Shown one piece after another: positions 24,930 to 38,200 of a stretch of 64,000 nt of DNA (its first letter is position 1; every line of letters starts with the position of its first letter). Under the pieces are notes generated by a model. The model had not been told where the DNA came from. It did not search any database and worked only from the letters and a program-made list of their open reading frames with translations. The position numbers and the translations under genes are program-made. This DNA is from Rosellinia necatrix (Eukaryota; Ascomycota; Sordariomycetes; Xylariales; Xylariaceae), in NCBI GenBank assembly GCA_021209875.1, contig JAGYVD010000006.1:868001-932000 (forward strand), written 5' to 3'.

Positions 24930-26363
24930 CTGCGGTGCTGGAGCTGGAAGGGGTAGGTAGATAGATAGGCCGTCGAGTAGGTATTCTTGGGAGGGCGGAG
25001 AGGCAAGGCCTGATCAGCCAAGTACTTAGTTTTCGGCTTGGGTGTCGAAGCTGTTCGTTGTACGTTGTAGGTGGCTTAGGTTGAGCGGGGCCTGGCGTGT
25101 GGGTGCTTGGAGCTTGCGCAATAGATCCCGGGGACACAGACGATATGGGGGGTTCGTATTGGCCGACGGCGCGGGGATACGCGCACGATCTGGTACGGGC
25201 GGGCGTTGTCGATGGGGGTTTATGTTGAGGAACTCTTGACTCAGCAAGGCGAGGTTGACGTTGGTGATCCGGGCGCGCAATGTGGTGCTACCTACCAATT
25301 AGGATTCCCCCGGGAGTGGCAGCTGGTGCCACCCGCGCTCTGCCCTATATCTGCCCCTGTCTGGTCCCATTAGGTACCTAGTTGGCCCATGTCGACGGAC
25401 TAGGTAGGTAAGTAGTGTAGGTAGGCATCATTTCCGTCAGCTAACCCGGCGACACATAAGCTAGGTCTTCCCGAGCACTCGCAACAGTGACTGTGTACTT
25501 CTGTACTTCCGAACCAGTACATACCCAACTTGTCAGTTGTGCCATAATTACGGGTAGGAACTTGGACCACCAAAAAGAATCAGACCCACGGATTGCGGGA
25601 AACTACAACCTTGTACCTTCTTCGGCAGGTACCTTGCTGGGATGCAAAACAAAAGTCAACCTAAATCGGCACCTTTCTACCACATCAATTTAGATCTGAT
25701 AAAGCCGGCATGACCCTGGAAAGTAGACACTACCTACCTTACCTAATGCATTTTTTGTCGTGTTTCGTCGTGTGCCCAAAACAATGGCCATGGTGGGGAG
25801 AGAGATATATCGGTTGCGACAATGCGTGCGTGCTCCTTCTATATTATTATTTATATTCACTATTAGGAAAACATGATGGTCGTGAAGCCCGGCTCACTAA
25901 TCCTTGCCGCCAATATCGTATTAGTCTTATACAGCCATCGTTATCTCCCGCCTCTCCCTTTAGAGAGCCTTCTTGTGTGTTTGCGCGCACGCGCGCGTGT
26001 GTGTGCTTACTTATTTCGGCGAAGACAAATTGCGCCTGAGTATGGCGTACATCTGCCCCTGCTAGCAACAAGATGAAGATGATGATGATGGAATGAAAGT
26101 ATTCAATAGAACCACCGCCCATCTATCCATATCCCCCGGAACATATAGATCAGTTTGAATTAGGAAACGAGTTCATAAACCACCTGTGCTGTAAAACTTG
26201 AGTCTCGGAGTCTGCCTAGTTTTATGAGCAAACTGGTAGACTCTAACGCCCCATGAATCAACGCTTCCCGTCACCGTTTCTCGTTTTTATGGGCCTAGCT
26301 ATCTGCTACGACCCTGACGAGGTTTAATGTCACCTGGTCCCCTTGATTGGGCGCCTGCCTGAT

Positions 26364-29300
26364 TTACAACCGCAACTCTTTGAGGATCTGGTCGGCCATG
26401 CTCTTGAACTGCCATGTATTTCCCTTCATACGCTTGAACTGGATGCCGTGTAATGAGAGGAGAGGTACTTTGACGATGACGATCTCGAATTCAAGAATCA
26501 TGCTTCCGCCTAAATCGCTTTGTACCTGCGTCGTGGTCTCACCGGGTGCCCGTCTTGAGGACCCGGTAACGTCTCGGCTTATGCTGTCCTGGTCGGATAA
26601 CTCGGATGTCGAGTCACCCCTGTCGGCTGGCCCTTTCCCGGGAGCGCGAGGCGTGTACGGTGCTCGATCCATTTCTCGAATCTCTTCCCGTTCTCGCTCG
26701 CTCCTAATGCCGAGACTGAAGCGCCGACGGACACCGGGAGCCAGGGCCGGGCTGTCGGGCAGGTCGACGATCTTCTTCATATCTATACTCGGGGTATGCC
26801 GACAAGTAAACCCGCCACGGATTTCCGTATACTCGACACCCAGCTGTTTAAGCACCCTCTTCAGCTCTTTGCGGATGGCTGTTACAGACTTGGTCGATGT
26901 CGTAGAAACGCTGAAAAGGCCTTTCAGGAAAACCGGCTTAGCTAATTCTGAGTCATCCAATCTGTCCGCCGAGTTCCCACTCCCTTCGCCGGCGTCCTGG
27001 TCCGTCTCTTCAACAACGTCGGTCGCCCTCGTGCCTTCCCGTCGTGCTCTCCGTGCTTGGATGCTCTCCCGACGGGCGTGCGCAAGAGGCCGAGCTCGCA
27101 TGGATGTGCCTCGGGAATTCAATGCGCTGTTTGGTTCCTGAGGTGGCTTGTCGGCGGCGCCCGTTGACTGATCAGAGCCACTAGTAGGTGGCGGTTCCTT
27201 GGTGATCCTACTGGCGGAGCCGAACGGCCGCCGCCTATAGTCCGCCGAATTTACACTGGTGGACCGTCCCAGCGCCTTGTTGCTCTCGGAAAAATTAGCG
27301 CCGGCGGACAGTGGCGGACTGAGTAAATCTCGGTGTTGAGGTTGACTGCTACCAGAGCGGAGCCTCGGCACCTGGGCACCATCTCGGTCCCGTCCACGCG
27401 ATTTTCGGATGCTAAAGCTTTTGCGTGGTGTTGTGGGTGTTTCTGCTGGCGAGTGGACTTGGACTACAGGGGGATGAGACCGATCTTTGTCTAGCCTTTC
27501 TGGTTCTTTTCGGCGTCGGGTGCTGAACCGCCTAAGTATACCCGCGGCAGTGCTTTCCTTCCGGGACGGTAGTTCAGCAGGGGGGTCCGGTGGGATAGGG
27601 ATATGTGCTTGTGCTTGAGGCCTCTTGACTTCTTCTGGGGCGTCGTCCTCCCCGTGAGTTCTCGCACGCGGTCTAGTTCTACCGCCAGTGGCTTTTTCTC
27701 CAGCCATCTCATACGTTGACACATTCGTATGAGCTTCCGGAGGCGGGACGATATCGGGCATAGGCGAGTCGGTGGTGTTCTTTGGCGGGTGCGCCTTTGG
27801 CATGCCGTCTACCCTATCTCGATCTTGCTTTTCCTTGACCAGATAATAGATCGAGACCAGCGGGCTGAAGGCATTTAGGGGGTCGCTACCAACTTGAAGC
27901 GCTTCCGAGCTTGGGGCTGTCAAGTTGTCTCTGCTACTAGTAGAATTACGTCGCTTGTAGAAATCGAACCCAAACCCGCGTTTCTTCTCTGGGTCTTTTG
28001 GCGCAGGTGGAATATCCTTTTCTTTCTGTAACAGCTGCACCGCTCGCTTATATTCATCAGAGTCGATCAGCTTGCCAAGCTGGGACCTGATTGCCTCCGG
28101 CGACCCAAAATTGAACCCTGTCATAGCATTGATTACGTCAGAATCTAATGGAAGTGTTAGGGGTTCCCGCTGAGGTAAATAGTTCTCTGGCGGACCACCA
28201 TATCCTTTGGTTAGCCATGGGTGGTTCATTACTTCGAACATGGTTGCCCTTTGTTTGGGGTCGGTGACCAGCATCCGTGATAGAAGATGTCGACATTCTG
28301 TGTACTCTTATTAGTCGAGAAGTTCCAAATCTATGAGAATCCATCCTAACATACCATTCGATAACCAACCAGGGTAATCGACCAGCCCTTTCTTGATCTT
28401 TGCATGCAAGGCCGGCATACTCTGGTCGTCAAATGGAACTTTCCCACAAACTAAGACGTAGAGGACAATACCGAAACTCCAGACATCTACCTCCGGACCT
28501 GTGTAGGCCCGGGCCTGGAGCAGCTCGGGCGCAGCGAAATACAGACTGCCACAAAATGTCTTTAGGTGGCCCCGCGGAGAAAAAAGATTACTGAGGCCAA
28601 AGTCAATGATCTTGATGTCACCCGTCTTACTGATGAGAATATTCTCAATCTTGAGGTCACGGTGGACGATGCTGTTCCGATGGCAATAGTCGAGAGCGCT
28701 GGCAATCTGTCGACTGAATTTCCTGGCTTGCTTCTCCTTCAATTTTCCATGGGAGATGATGTAGTCGAGCATCTGGCCACCATTCACATACTCGAATAGC
28801 ATGTACCAGTGATAATTAGTCCGGACCACATCTCGTAAACCACAGATATGGGGATGCTGCAGGAGGGTTACGATGGCTGCCTCGCGCGCAGTGCGTATCT
28901 CCTTGGACTGATCTGCCCTTTCTTTCTCTGCTCGACTGTGGTGGCCATCTTCGGTAGAGCCGCGTGGAATGATCTTGCAGGCGACCTAGGACGAGCGTGT
29001 TGGTAAGGGGGGGAATCACACGAGGTAGGCCTTTGGGACAAACGAGGGTAGGTGGAAGAGAGAATAGAGAACGGGCAACAACAGAGAGAAGGGCGGGGGC
29101 GAGAGTAGGGAAAGAGTAGGGAAAGGGAAGGGAAGGGAAGGGAAGGGTAGGATAAGAAGACCAACCTGTTCAACCCCATCCTCCTTGCGTGCAAGCTTTA
29201 CCTTGCCCATGCTACCAGCGCCGATGGTCTTTCCAAGAATCCATTTGCCAGACTGGGTCGGGATCGAAGTTCGCGTTGTCCTCTGCTTGGCTCCCGTGGC

Positions 29301-30008
29301 ACGGGCGTCGGCGGCGGCCTGCATGACCGGGGGCACCGCGGCAGGGCCGTTGTTGTTCGCGGCGGTGGCGGTGGTGGTGGCGGCGGCGGCCATGTCGCTG
29401 TTGTGGGAGGAGTGGTTCGAGCGGGTGCTGGCACGGCGATGGACGCCCTTCGACTTGGTGCCTCGGGTGACCGGGGGAGGACGGTCTTTGCTTGAACTTC
29501 GCTTGGGCTGATGGGCTACGTTCGAGGTCTCATAGTCTTGTTGTGGGTGGGCGTCTTGGACTGCACGGCCGGACGCGGAACCTGAGTGTCGGCGACTGTG
29601 GTGGCGCTGGTGATGGGAGCCCGAGGCGGATCGATGCGGGAGCGGGGCAGCAGGATTGGTGGTGGTGTTGCCAGTATTGTAGCTATTGGCGTTGTTGCTG
29701 GCGCTGTCGGAGTTGGAGCCGGCGGTGGTTGGGCGTGAACGTGTCGAGTGGGCGCGGGCGGGTTGGCTGGGGTGGTCGGACTGGTGCTGTTGTTTCTGTT
29801 GGCGATGGTGATGATGATGATGGTGATGATGTTGTTGATGCTGTTGATGTTGTTGTTGTTGTTGTAGTTGTGGTGGTGGAGGCGGTGGTGGTGGTGGTGG
29901 GTGATGGTGATGAGAGTGAGGGAGCGGGTGGGTACGGGCTGACGAGGCAGTTGATGAGTGACGGTGAAGATGCTCTCGAGGTTGCTGTGCGGTGGCAGGC
30001 ATGGACAT
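26364..30008 (-). CDS. KIN1: KIN1/PAR-1/MARK-family Ser/Thr protein kinase
   Basis: Three exons join in frame: 30008-29166, 28985-28355 and 28297-26364, giving 1135 residues. The introns are 180 and 57 bp. Residues 1-250 are disordered, with runs of Pro, Gln and His. The kinase domain spans about 255-520: glycine loop GAGSMG (263-268), VACK lysine (K285), HRDLKIEN with catalytic D391, DFG (409-411), an LKTFCGS activation loop with T424 (the LKB1-type site of this family) and APE (433-435). A long Ser/Arg/Pro-rich linker follows. The C terminus carries a KA1 domain ending in [19 protein letters not shown], which binds acidic phospholipids; it is interrupted by a charged insertion. In yeasts Kin1/Kin2 act at the cortex in polarity, secretion, septation and ER stress signalling. 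Two in-frame ATGs lie at the start; the first was taken. Confidence 0.95.
29795..29910. repeat. Triplet repeats coding poly-His/poly-Gln/poly-Pro
   Basis: On the minus strand, CCACCGCC, CAACAA and CATCACCAC units encode runs of up to ten Pro, short Gln runs and nine consecutive His in the kinase N terminus. Mixed codons are used, which suggests protein-level tolerance as well as DNA slippage. Confidence 0.85.
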
Positions 30009-33000
30009 TGCTTTGCTTTGTGCCAGAGGGCCAGCGACACGCCGGTCCCGTAGTCAGTACCTGTCTGCTAGCACAGTAGCCTCTCTAACCGGGGACCTAG
30101 TGGCCGGCAGGTGGTGGGCAGCCTGGCCAGGCAAATTGGGTGGGAAATTTGGGAATCCGTAGTACCTGGCCGCAAGGTATTTTACCTGGTCGGTTGATAT
30201 TATTATTTACCAGGTTAGCGGTTGGGTAGGCAGGTCAAGTGCCCAGTCAAGTGCTCAAGCACTCAAGTAGATTGTACTTCGCGACAGTGGTCGGTGCCAG
30301 TGGTTGGTGCCAGTCGGCGGTCGACACAGGGCGGATGGCGGGGGCGGCTGGGCAATAAGGAGCCAGCGTCGCTAGTCCGGGGGTAAAGTGGAATAGGGTC
30401 AGGTAGGATTGTCTGAGATAGAAAAGGGGGGTCCTGAAAGGGCTGAAAGGTCCAGACGTTGGAAAGCAGTTACTTAAGTAGGTAGGTATAAGTAGGTAGG
30501 TAGACAAGCAGGTAGGTAGGGGTAGGTAGGTAGATAGGTACCGAGATGGCCTGTAGGGGCTGGGAGTGTTAGACCACCTAGATTGGCCAGTGCATGTGCC
30601 TGAGGGGGTTACGACGATACAGAGACGGAGGGAGAGGGGACAGACTCCGGTGAGTGAATACCTACCTACTGCCACTACCTGTCTGGGTGGCTAGCAGCAG
30701 CTTGGTAGGTAAGTACCTAGGTGCCGTATCCGTTAAGAGGGTCACCAACGCATCTACACTCCTAACATTTTATTCCTAGCCCCCTCTCCCTTTCTAGCGT
30801 TGCCTACCTACCTGGGCACATCTGAATTTGTGATGTATTATAGTAACTAAGTTGTAAGTTGTTTTTGTGCGTGTTAGTAAATATTTGTTGTTTATGAGTA
30901 GTTTATTTTGTGGGATCCGGGTGCTACTTGTTGGTTTGCCGCATCAGTCGAATTTAAATGTCAAATCTTATCTTGACATATACCTACCTAAGGTAGGTAG
31001 GTAGATATCGATTCGATACAACCCACCTGGCAATAAAATGACAGCACTTCTCAAGAGACCTATTGGTCAGATAATCTGGAGAGTACAAGTATACTAAACC
31101 TTGGATGGTGATAAAGCACATTTATACCTAAAGTTCCACGTATGCTGCAGTTGGACAGCTAAAAAGCGCTAGTTGACGCGGTACCTTAGGTAACCCTGGT
31201 GAGACCCACAGCCAAGTGGTATCGGCGTCGGAACCGCGCGGGGCCAGCTCACCTTTCCCGCTACCCGCTGTGAGACGGAGAAATCTTGAAGTACATATCA
31301 ACCGTTTTCTCCAACATGGGGAGGTACACACATACTTTACTGCTTCCGAGATACACACCTGTAATCTTTCTGAATCGAACTAGATACCTAAGTACCTATG
31401 GGTGATTCTACCTGAGCCATGCCGCTTTTGACTTAACTCAAAAGCTCCGCCTTGCACAAGCTAAAATAAACGCACCCTGGGCTGCACAACTTCTGATAGC
31501 TACAGGGGTATGATCACTGCCAATAGCATCACTATGATATTATACTAGGCAGCCCGTTTTTGCTAAGGCAAAGCGCATCTACCCACCCCCAGAGCAATCG
31601 TATCTTGATCTTGTGTAGGGCCACGCATGCTCACCTATTGTTTTGTACAATGACCCTCATCTCCCTCTTGTCTGGTACTACACGGAACAAGCTCAAGAAA
31701 TCGGCGGTGTAGATTGTTAGCCACTCCCTAGGCTCTCTATGAAGGGATCATGTTCGGTTCTCTAGTTGGTTCCGCCTATCACTCCCCCAACCGCTCAACC
31801 ATCTAGCTATCCACGTTGTGGCATGTGAATCGCGTCAAATATGTTTGAGAGTTCTCCTACTGGCCCACGACCTGAATACTCTTAAGCCATGATCCTGTCA
31901 TTGCAAACTCGACAGTCTGGCCACCTGCACCCCACGCACTCACGAGGGAACAGCATCAAAAGGTAGCTATTATCAAGCCATGCCCCTTTAGCACCCGATG
32001 TTATTCAGATCTATGCCTAGACCCGGAGATGGTGTGGTTTTCTAATGTGCGGTCTGGCCTTGACCTTCACAAGCGCCCTAGGGTAATTCAGAAACATAAG
32101 AGTGTACTAAGTAGATAACGCCGGTACGAAGACCTTGGAATTCACTGATTGAGGAAACCGTCCCGCCCCTCCAGGTGCACCTACGCATTCCGCCTATTGG
32201 CCGGGCTACCGCGGCCTTGCAGCGTTGGTGATGAGATGCGGCGCCGGGACAGGAAGGACCGGACCGGAAACGGGGCCGTGTGACGTAAACAGACGGTACG
32301 CGGCTATCATGGCGAAGGGTTTGAAGATAGGGTTGACGATGCGCCCATGGTCTCTGGATGTTGAGATTTGATTTACACTAGCTAGGCCGCTGATTTTGGA
32401 GCCAAAGGCGATGCCGTTGATGTCGTTGATGTTGTCGATGTCGTTGACCCGCCACACACATTAGCGAAGAGAACGGTGAGGTTTGGCCCATTCCACGATT
32501 CCACAGGCTAATATGTTTGTGAGATAAAAGTCGACAGGCCTAGGAAACGCGCGTCTCTTGGCTAACAACTCCTGTAGCTAGGCGGCAAATATGATGTAGG
32601 AAAATGCTAAGCTGGGCAGCCACAAAAGAAGCCGCGCAGGGGCAAAGTGAAGTCTTCACATTACCGTCTTCCAACGCGAAAACGAACTCCTCCGGCGCCG
32701 GGGCAAGGCCGGCGAAATCGGCCGAGACGGGCATGCTTTCCGTGGCAGCTGCAGGTAACGAGCACATTCTCGCCGGCGCCCAGTCGGGCTATGGAGGATC
32801 CGGTCGTTTGCCTAGGTAGGTAATATCTGGCTACTTATTCCTACCCGGAGGCTACAGTCTAAATGACGGTGAGAGAGGATTGCACCTTCGGCACGTCAAA
32901 ATGCATCTCGGCAGAACCCGCGTGGCGAGTTACTGTAGATCACCGGTCATGATGTGCCGGGATGGGGGTAGCCTAACCTATGCACATACGGCTCATAATA

Positions 33001-35207
33001 AAGTCCGATTATCCGACTTGTCGGCTCAGGGACCGGGGGGGTGGTCTAGTCTAGAACTATTCTTCTAGTTACTTGTGTAAGTTAACTAGCTCCCGCGCAG
33101 TTTGCTGTACAAGTATGTGATCATGGAGAACCGCGAAGTTGAGTTATGGCACCCCGGACTCGACCCTGACCAACCGTTCAGAGGGTCGTCTTCTCATGCA
33201 TAACTTTACATAAATATAATCGCAGACGCCCTCGGCCAAGACTGAGTAAAAGCGGCGATTTCGCTAAACCCAATTCGTTGTGTAGTACAGAGATACTAGA
33301 TACAACCCAGAACCGGGCAGGTCAAGGGGGAAGGGGGAAGGGGGGGTCGTGTAGTAACTACGTGGTTGCAGAGGGCATAATGTAGGTACCAGGGAAGCTG
33401 CATCAGTTGTGTGAACTGTCATTATTAGCGCCTTTCTGAGATGGGAGTGGGGATGGGGGGATGGGGGGGTTTTCCCCGTCTGACACCCACAACCGTAGTG
33501 TAGTGTAGCTCAACCAGGGTCAAGAACGTGATGGTGCTGTTCACTTCACTTCATCAATGTGCAAGGTAGTTAAGTTACTAGGTAGATAGCTTTCTTCGGA
33601 ATGGGGGGAAAGTACGAAACGATGCTACAGTCTCCTCATCCTCGCCTCATACCTTCATTTCATATATCGGAGGAGATAATTGAAACATGAGCTACCCCTA
33701 CCCCCTATCTACCGACCGGGCTAGTAGCGATGCATCGTGCCGCACCCATCGAGAGCAAGGTGTTCCGATGCCTATGTGGGGGGGATTGGGCGACCGTGCA
33801 GGAAGAGCCCTCCGATTTCTATGGTTCTTTTATTGTATAACTAACTAGTTATTTTATATTTTTTTATATTATTATTATTTTGACTTGTAAGTGCGCGATA
33901 TATACAACTGGTTAACATTTGACGAAGGTGAGCTGTAAAAATCCCCGAGGTCTAGGTCCGGACAGGCCCAGGGCACAGCTCCTCTTTGTCCGGTTTCTAC
34001 ATGAAAGGATTCCTCCTGCACGCCCCAATCGTGAAACGATGAAACAGGTCTACTACTAATACCTTGTTTGTGGTGCTACCCATGGCCGAGTGCTGTGGTA
34101 TGTACTTGTAGTTTGTACCGCCTGTAGCTCCGCTCCATCCGATCTATCTACCTACTGCTGCCGTAATCCTCGATTATGATCAACGCCTACCTGGCTACTG
34201 GGAGGATGGGGCCGCGGATGGTAATCGGGGTTATATATAGCCCACAATATTGTACCATCTTGTACCCCGAAAACAGGACGTCATACCACGTTCGATACTG
34301 AGATGTAGAACCATGGATTATGTGAAACCCAAAGGATAAGACATGTACGGCGTGGCACGGACGGGTTGTCTCACCTTAGTGCACTGCAGTCTACTCTATC
34401 TGGGCAGAAACAGGATGATGATGTTGCATTAGTTGGCTTGAAGGACCACGACATCTTGATTCCCTAGTATCCATAACCGATGGTACTAGCACGAGCCATT
34501 GTATTTCCATAATGGTTGCATACACGATTGATTAACTGGCTCACTTGACCAGTCCTATCTGGGTATTCTCATATGTGGGTTGAGACCTGCCAGCTTAGGT
34601 CTAACTAACTATGGGGTCTTCGTCGTGTCTGTCTGCAGGCGGCGACGCAGATGAACAGAGTAGGTAGTGTCACCACTGGGGCGTATAACTAAAGCAGCTG
34701 CTTATGGCGAAATCCCCTGGCCTAGCATAATAAAACCCCTTGAACTTTCAGCAGGCCTGGCACATATGCCAACTCTAATAACAGCAAATACAAAGGCAGA
34801 TAAGGAGTAACCCCGGGAACAGAACAAACGCCGGTATTCCAACGGGTTCGCTAAGCTGCATACAGACATAGATTCCCCATGACAATAATTGTATGGGCAA
34901 GGATGACCAAGGGCGTTAGCGTCTACGGTTTCCGGGTTGAATCAATCCTGGTTGCACATAGGGCTCTCTGGTAACCGTGATCTCATAAACCATGTATCGA
35001 TATCAAATAAACAAGCCTATCTATTATTAGTCTTTATGGAAGAGTGAGGTGCTTACGTTGATAATCAAGGTATGTATACCCACCCTAGAACCTCAAGACG
35101 GGCTTGGAGTCTACTATGTTAGCACCCATACACCATGCAAAATTCTACCATATACAAATGCGTGCCCGTTCTCCCTTAGAAAAAAAAAAGCAATACACAA
35201 AGTGTCA
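30009..35207. other. 5.2-kb region without a visible gene
   Basis: No frame above 142 codons and no recognisable domain or exon chain. The left part (30009-30720) is the promoter and leader side of the KIN1-type gene and is exceptionally rich in TAGGTAGG. The rest has balanced composition with stop codons in all frames. AT-rich tracts occur near 30830-30900 and 33830-33890. Non-coding transcripts or fast-evolving short proteins cannot be excluded. Confidence 0.6.
30476..30542. repeat. TAGGTAGG cluster upstream of KIN1
   Basis: Seven or more TAGGTAGG/TAGGTA units, separated by short AAGTA, CAAGCA or GGG spacers. Related clusters lie at 30655-30722 and 30985-31005, the latter as an inverted pair CTACCTAAGGTAGGTAG. 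Confidence 0.85.
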
Positions 35208-38200
35208 CTACATCAGCATGTATAGGGCCCTGACGCCCTTTTCTGCAGCGGCGATATGCCACGGTCGTACATCGACGTCTTTATCCACCATACCCCGTGC
35301 CCGAGCAAGTGTACCTAGGCCTCGGTAGTATGTGAGCATCTCTCGTAGGAGGGGTTCGTATCCCCTCGGGTTGCCCTTGCCCTCACTGTGGACAATGTTG
35401 ACCTCCATAACAATGGGCGGATCCTCGACCCGTGTCCCTCCGCGCTTGACGAGGTACCCGCTGACGAGGGCTAGATTAACGTCCGTGAGTGTAGTTGAAG
35501 TGTGCAGTCTATGTGATAGAACAACACCCCACGTCTGGTCGGTAGTGTCGGTGAGTATAGCGTCGGTGTCTGAATCGGTTGCATTATTATCGCCACCAGG
35601 GGTTTGTGCGCCGACTGTGGCACCGTCCCGAAGGGTGTTTGCTGCATTGCCGCTCTGCTCCGGAGAAACGACTGCCCCCTGTGGTGTCGAGCCCGGAGTC
35701 GAATAAAAGATAGCCGTTGCGCTGTTTGGAATTCTAGCTGCCGGAGGGAGCAACTGTAGGGATGGATCGGTGTCAACCGTCACTAGAGTTAGGTTAATTG
35801 ACGACTTGTGATCCGTTAGGGCCAGGCTAGACCACAGTTCGATCTCGTGAGTGTCCATCGCACCACACTTAGCAACAATGATTCGCCAGTTGACTTTCCA
35901 CGAAGAGATGAGCTCTCGTGTCGTCGACCAGATTTCCTGAATCACCTCAGTCAAGGGCGTTGTAATACTCTTCCCCTTTCTCCCCAAGCAGTAGGATGAG
36001 GTCATTTGTTGGCTACCTCTATTGTCTGTCCATGCCACGGTGATCCATCTTTCGTCTATACTCTGAGCATACCCAATATGGAGACACATATTCTCGTGTA
36101 ATACGGATGCGGATGGTGTCGAGTTCAATTTAAAATCAATCATTCGAGGTGGTGTCCGCTCAAGCATGATTGCTGGCGATGGCATAGTACCACCAAAAAT
36201 TGTGCATCTATCGTAGACCTCTAGTGCCAGTTTAGAAAGCTCCATTGGCGACGGCATCGGGACTGAGAAAGAAGAAGCTACCAGGCTTTGAGGGACTAGT
36301 TGCAGTGCGATTTCGTTAACGACCGGCAGTTTCTTAGTGGTCAGGGTTCTCTTGTAGCCCTCGAAAATTTCGTTAAAAGCGGCGCAGCACTCGACTATCG
36401 ATCCCGCTACATCAGGTGTATAGACAAAGAAGAGAACGAAATTAACCTGCTCGCCAGGGGCGGTAGAGAGCGCCTTGCATACTCTAGACGCGCAGCTTTG
36501 AAGTGACGGCCCTAGGAAGGACCCCGATTTACCAAACGAAACAACATCCCTCTCGATATCGAACGTAAACAAGCCGTCTTCGTCTCCTGACTGCGTGGAT
36601 AATCTACTGAACGAACCTAGTTTCAAGGACTCGTAAGTACTCCGCAGTCTCTCTGTGAAGACCAGCATACTATCTGAGAGCCCCTCTTGGCTCGGGAAGA
36701 GGCAAAGAGCACGGACATCTTTAGCACCGTGTGTTGGGCTTAGGCCTAAGCTTTCCCAGAAAGATATAGACGATGGAAGAACAGACAATCTGGATTCATA
36801 ACGCCGCATCTCAAATCGAGGGGGAGGAACTGGAAATAGATTACTCGACTTCATTTGATCGGAACCTTGTGGCCGTGGCTGTAACCGAGTAGGCGGGGCT
36901 AAGAGAGGGATATCTTGGACCTCGATGAGAGAGCGCAATTGATAGCCCGTGATTAGGTGGAAGTAAGGAGGGAGCCCTTGCTGAAGCTCCCTGATGGAGT
37001 TGCGCGCTACGTTGGAGAGATAGCGCCGTTGGTCTACTCCACATTGTTGTGAGGATTCAGATGCCGCACTTGGTAGCAGCGTGCTGGTGGTAACTTGGTC
37101 CGTCAAGATCTGCGCGGCCATAATGAACTGATCGTCTGATAAGGAGTGTTGATGTTGAACCCAAGCAGGTTCAGGATCTGCAAAATACTTTGCGAGAGGT
37201 ATATCGATTTCGAACTTCGAATTCCTCGATAGCTCAAAGGGTAAGTGCGGTACGGTGATATCTACCGCCTCCAAGTCTTTGAATGAAGTGGCTAGTGAGT
37301 CACCGTCGTCATCACCACGTCGACGTCGCATACTCGACGACTTGACGGGTGATGGGGGCTCGTCACTATTATAGCTCGAATCATCTTGGTCAGACATCAA
37401 GCTTATATCATCTGCGTCTGAATGGGAACCGTCGACCGGCTGAGGACTCGGACGGTTTGAGGCGGGGTTTTGATTGCCACGCATGCGGACAAAGAGCTCA
37501 CCATATGCTGTCGGCAGTTCCTTAAGCATTTTTCGGTTTTTGCTGTGGCGTCGCAAATAGTCCGTAGTGAGCGGTGTATCAAGGTTCAAAGGCTTGATCG
37601 CCTTCGCCCGGTCCATAGAGAAATCAAACCGCCCACTTCCTTCATACTTACTGTTGACCATAGAGAGGCTTGGCCCGAAGTCTACCTTGTCGAATATACT
37701 GCCGTGACTTGCGTAAATTAGTGAGTTCTGCCGTACAGCTTTTTGGTTATCGAGGGAGGCTCGGATTCTTTTATATACGGTGTCCGGATTAAACGGGCTT
37801 GCTGGTCTTTTGCTGCTAGGCTGGTTGGCCTGGGCTGTGTCTAAGGCTATTTGACGGCGTTGCTCATCTATCAGTGAACTTCGGGCGTGTCGAAGCTCTG
37901 GCTTTGCGAAGGTTGGCGCAGGGCTAGCTAAAGGCATATGCAAAGGGTCCGCTTTGACGTTGAGGGTCTGACCCGTAGCTAGACCAACCTCGGGGGCCGG
38001 TCTGGGGTTACCACTTGGTACAGTGACCAAATCTAGAGTGGTCAGGTCTATATTGCCGTCGGGCTGTTCGTCGAAGAAATTAAAATCCGCTTCGGTGATG
38101 TCATTATCTCCAAACATGTCTGGGCCCAATTCACCGAACAGATTTTCCGACTCAAACGAAGCACCGACGCGCTCGCGTTTCGTCTCTGCTACTTCCCAGT

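Larger units (their letters stand above)
24406..26363. other. CAF40 leader and KIN1 downstream region
   Basis: Upstream of CAF40 there is about 700 bp of repeat-rich sequence that gives His-, Gln- and Arg-rich minus-strand frames (24641-25021). From 25300 to 26360 there is ordinary intergenic DNA with TAGGTAGG words near 25405-25420 and no credible gene. An alternating GC/GT patch lies at 25977-26003. A GAT/GATGAT-rich patch at 26072-26090 is another short repeat. Confidence 0.5.

Noticed and set aside
29492..30079. 195-codon plus-strand frame with poly-Val/Gly runs
   Set aside because: It is antisense to the His/Gln/Pro-rich first exon of the KIN1-type kinase.
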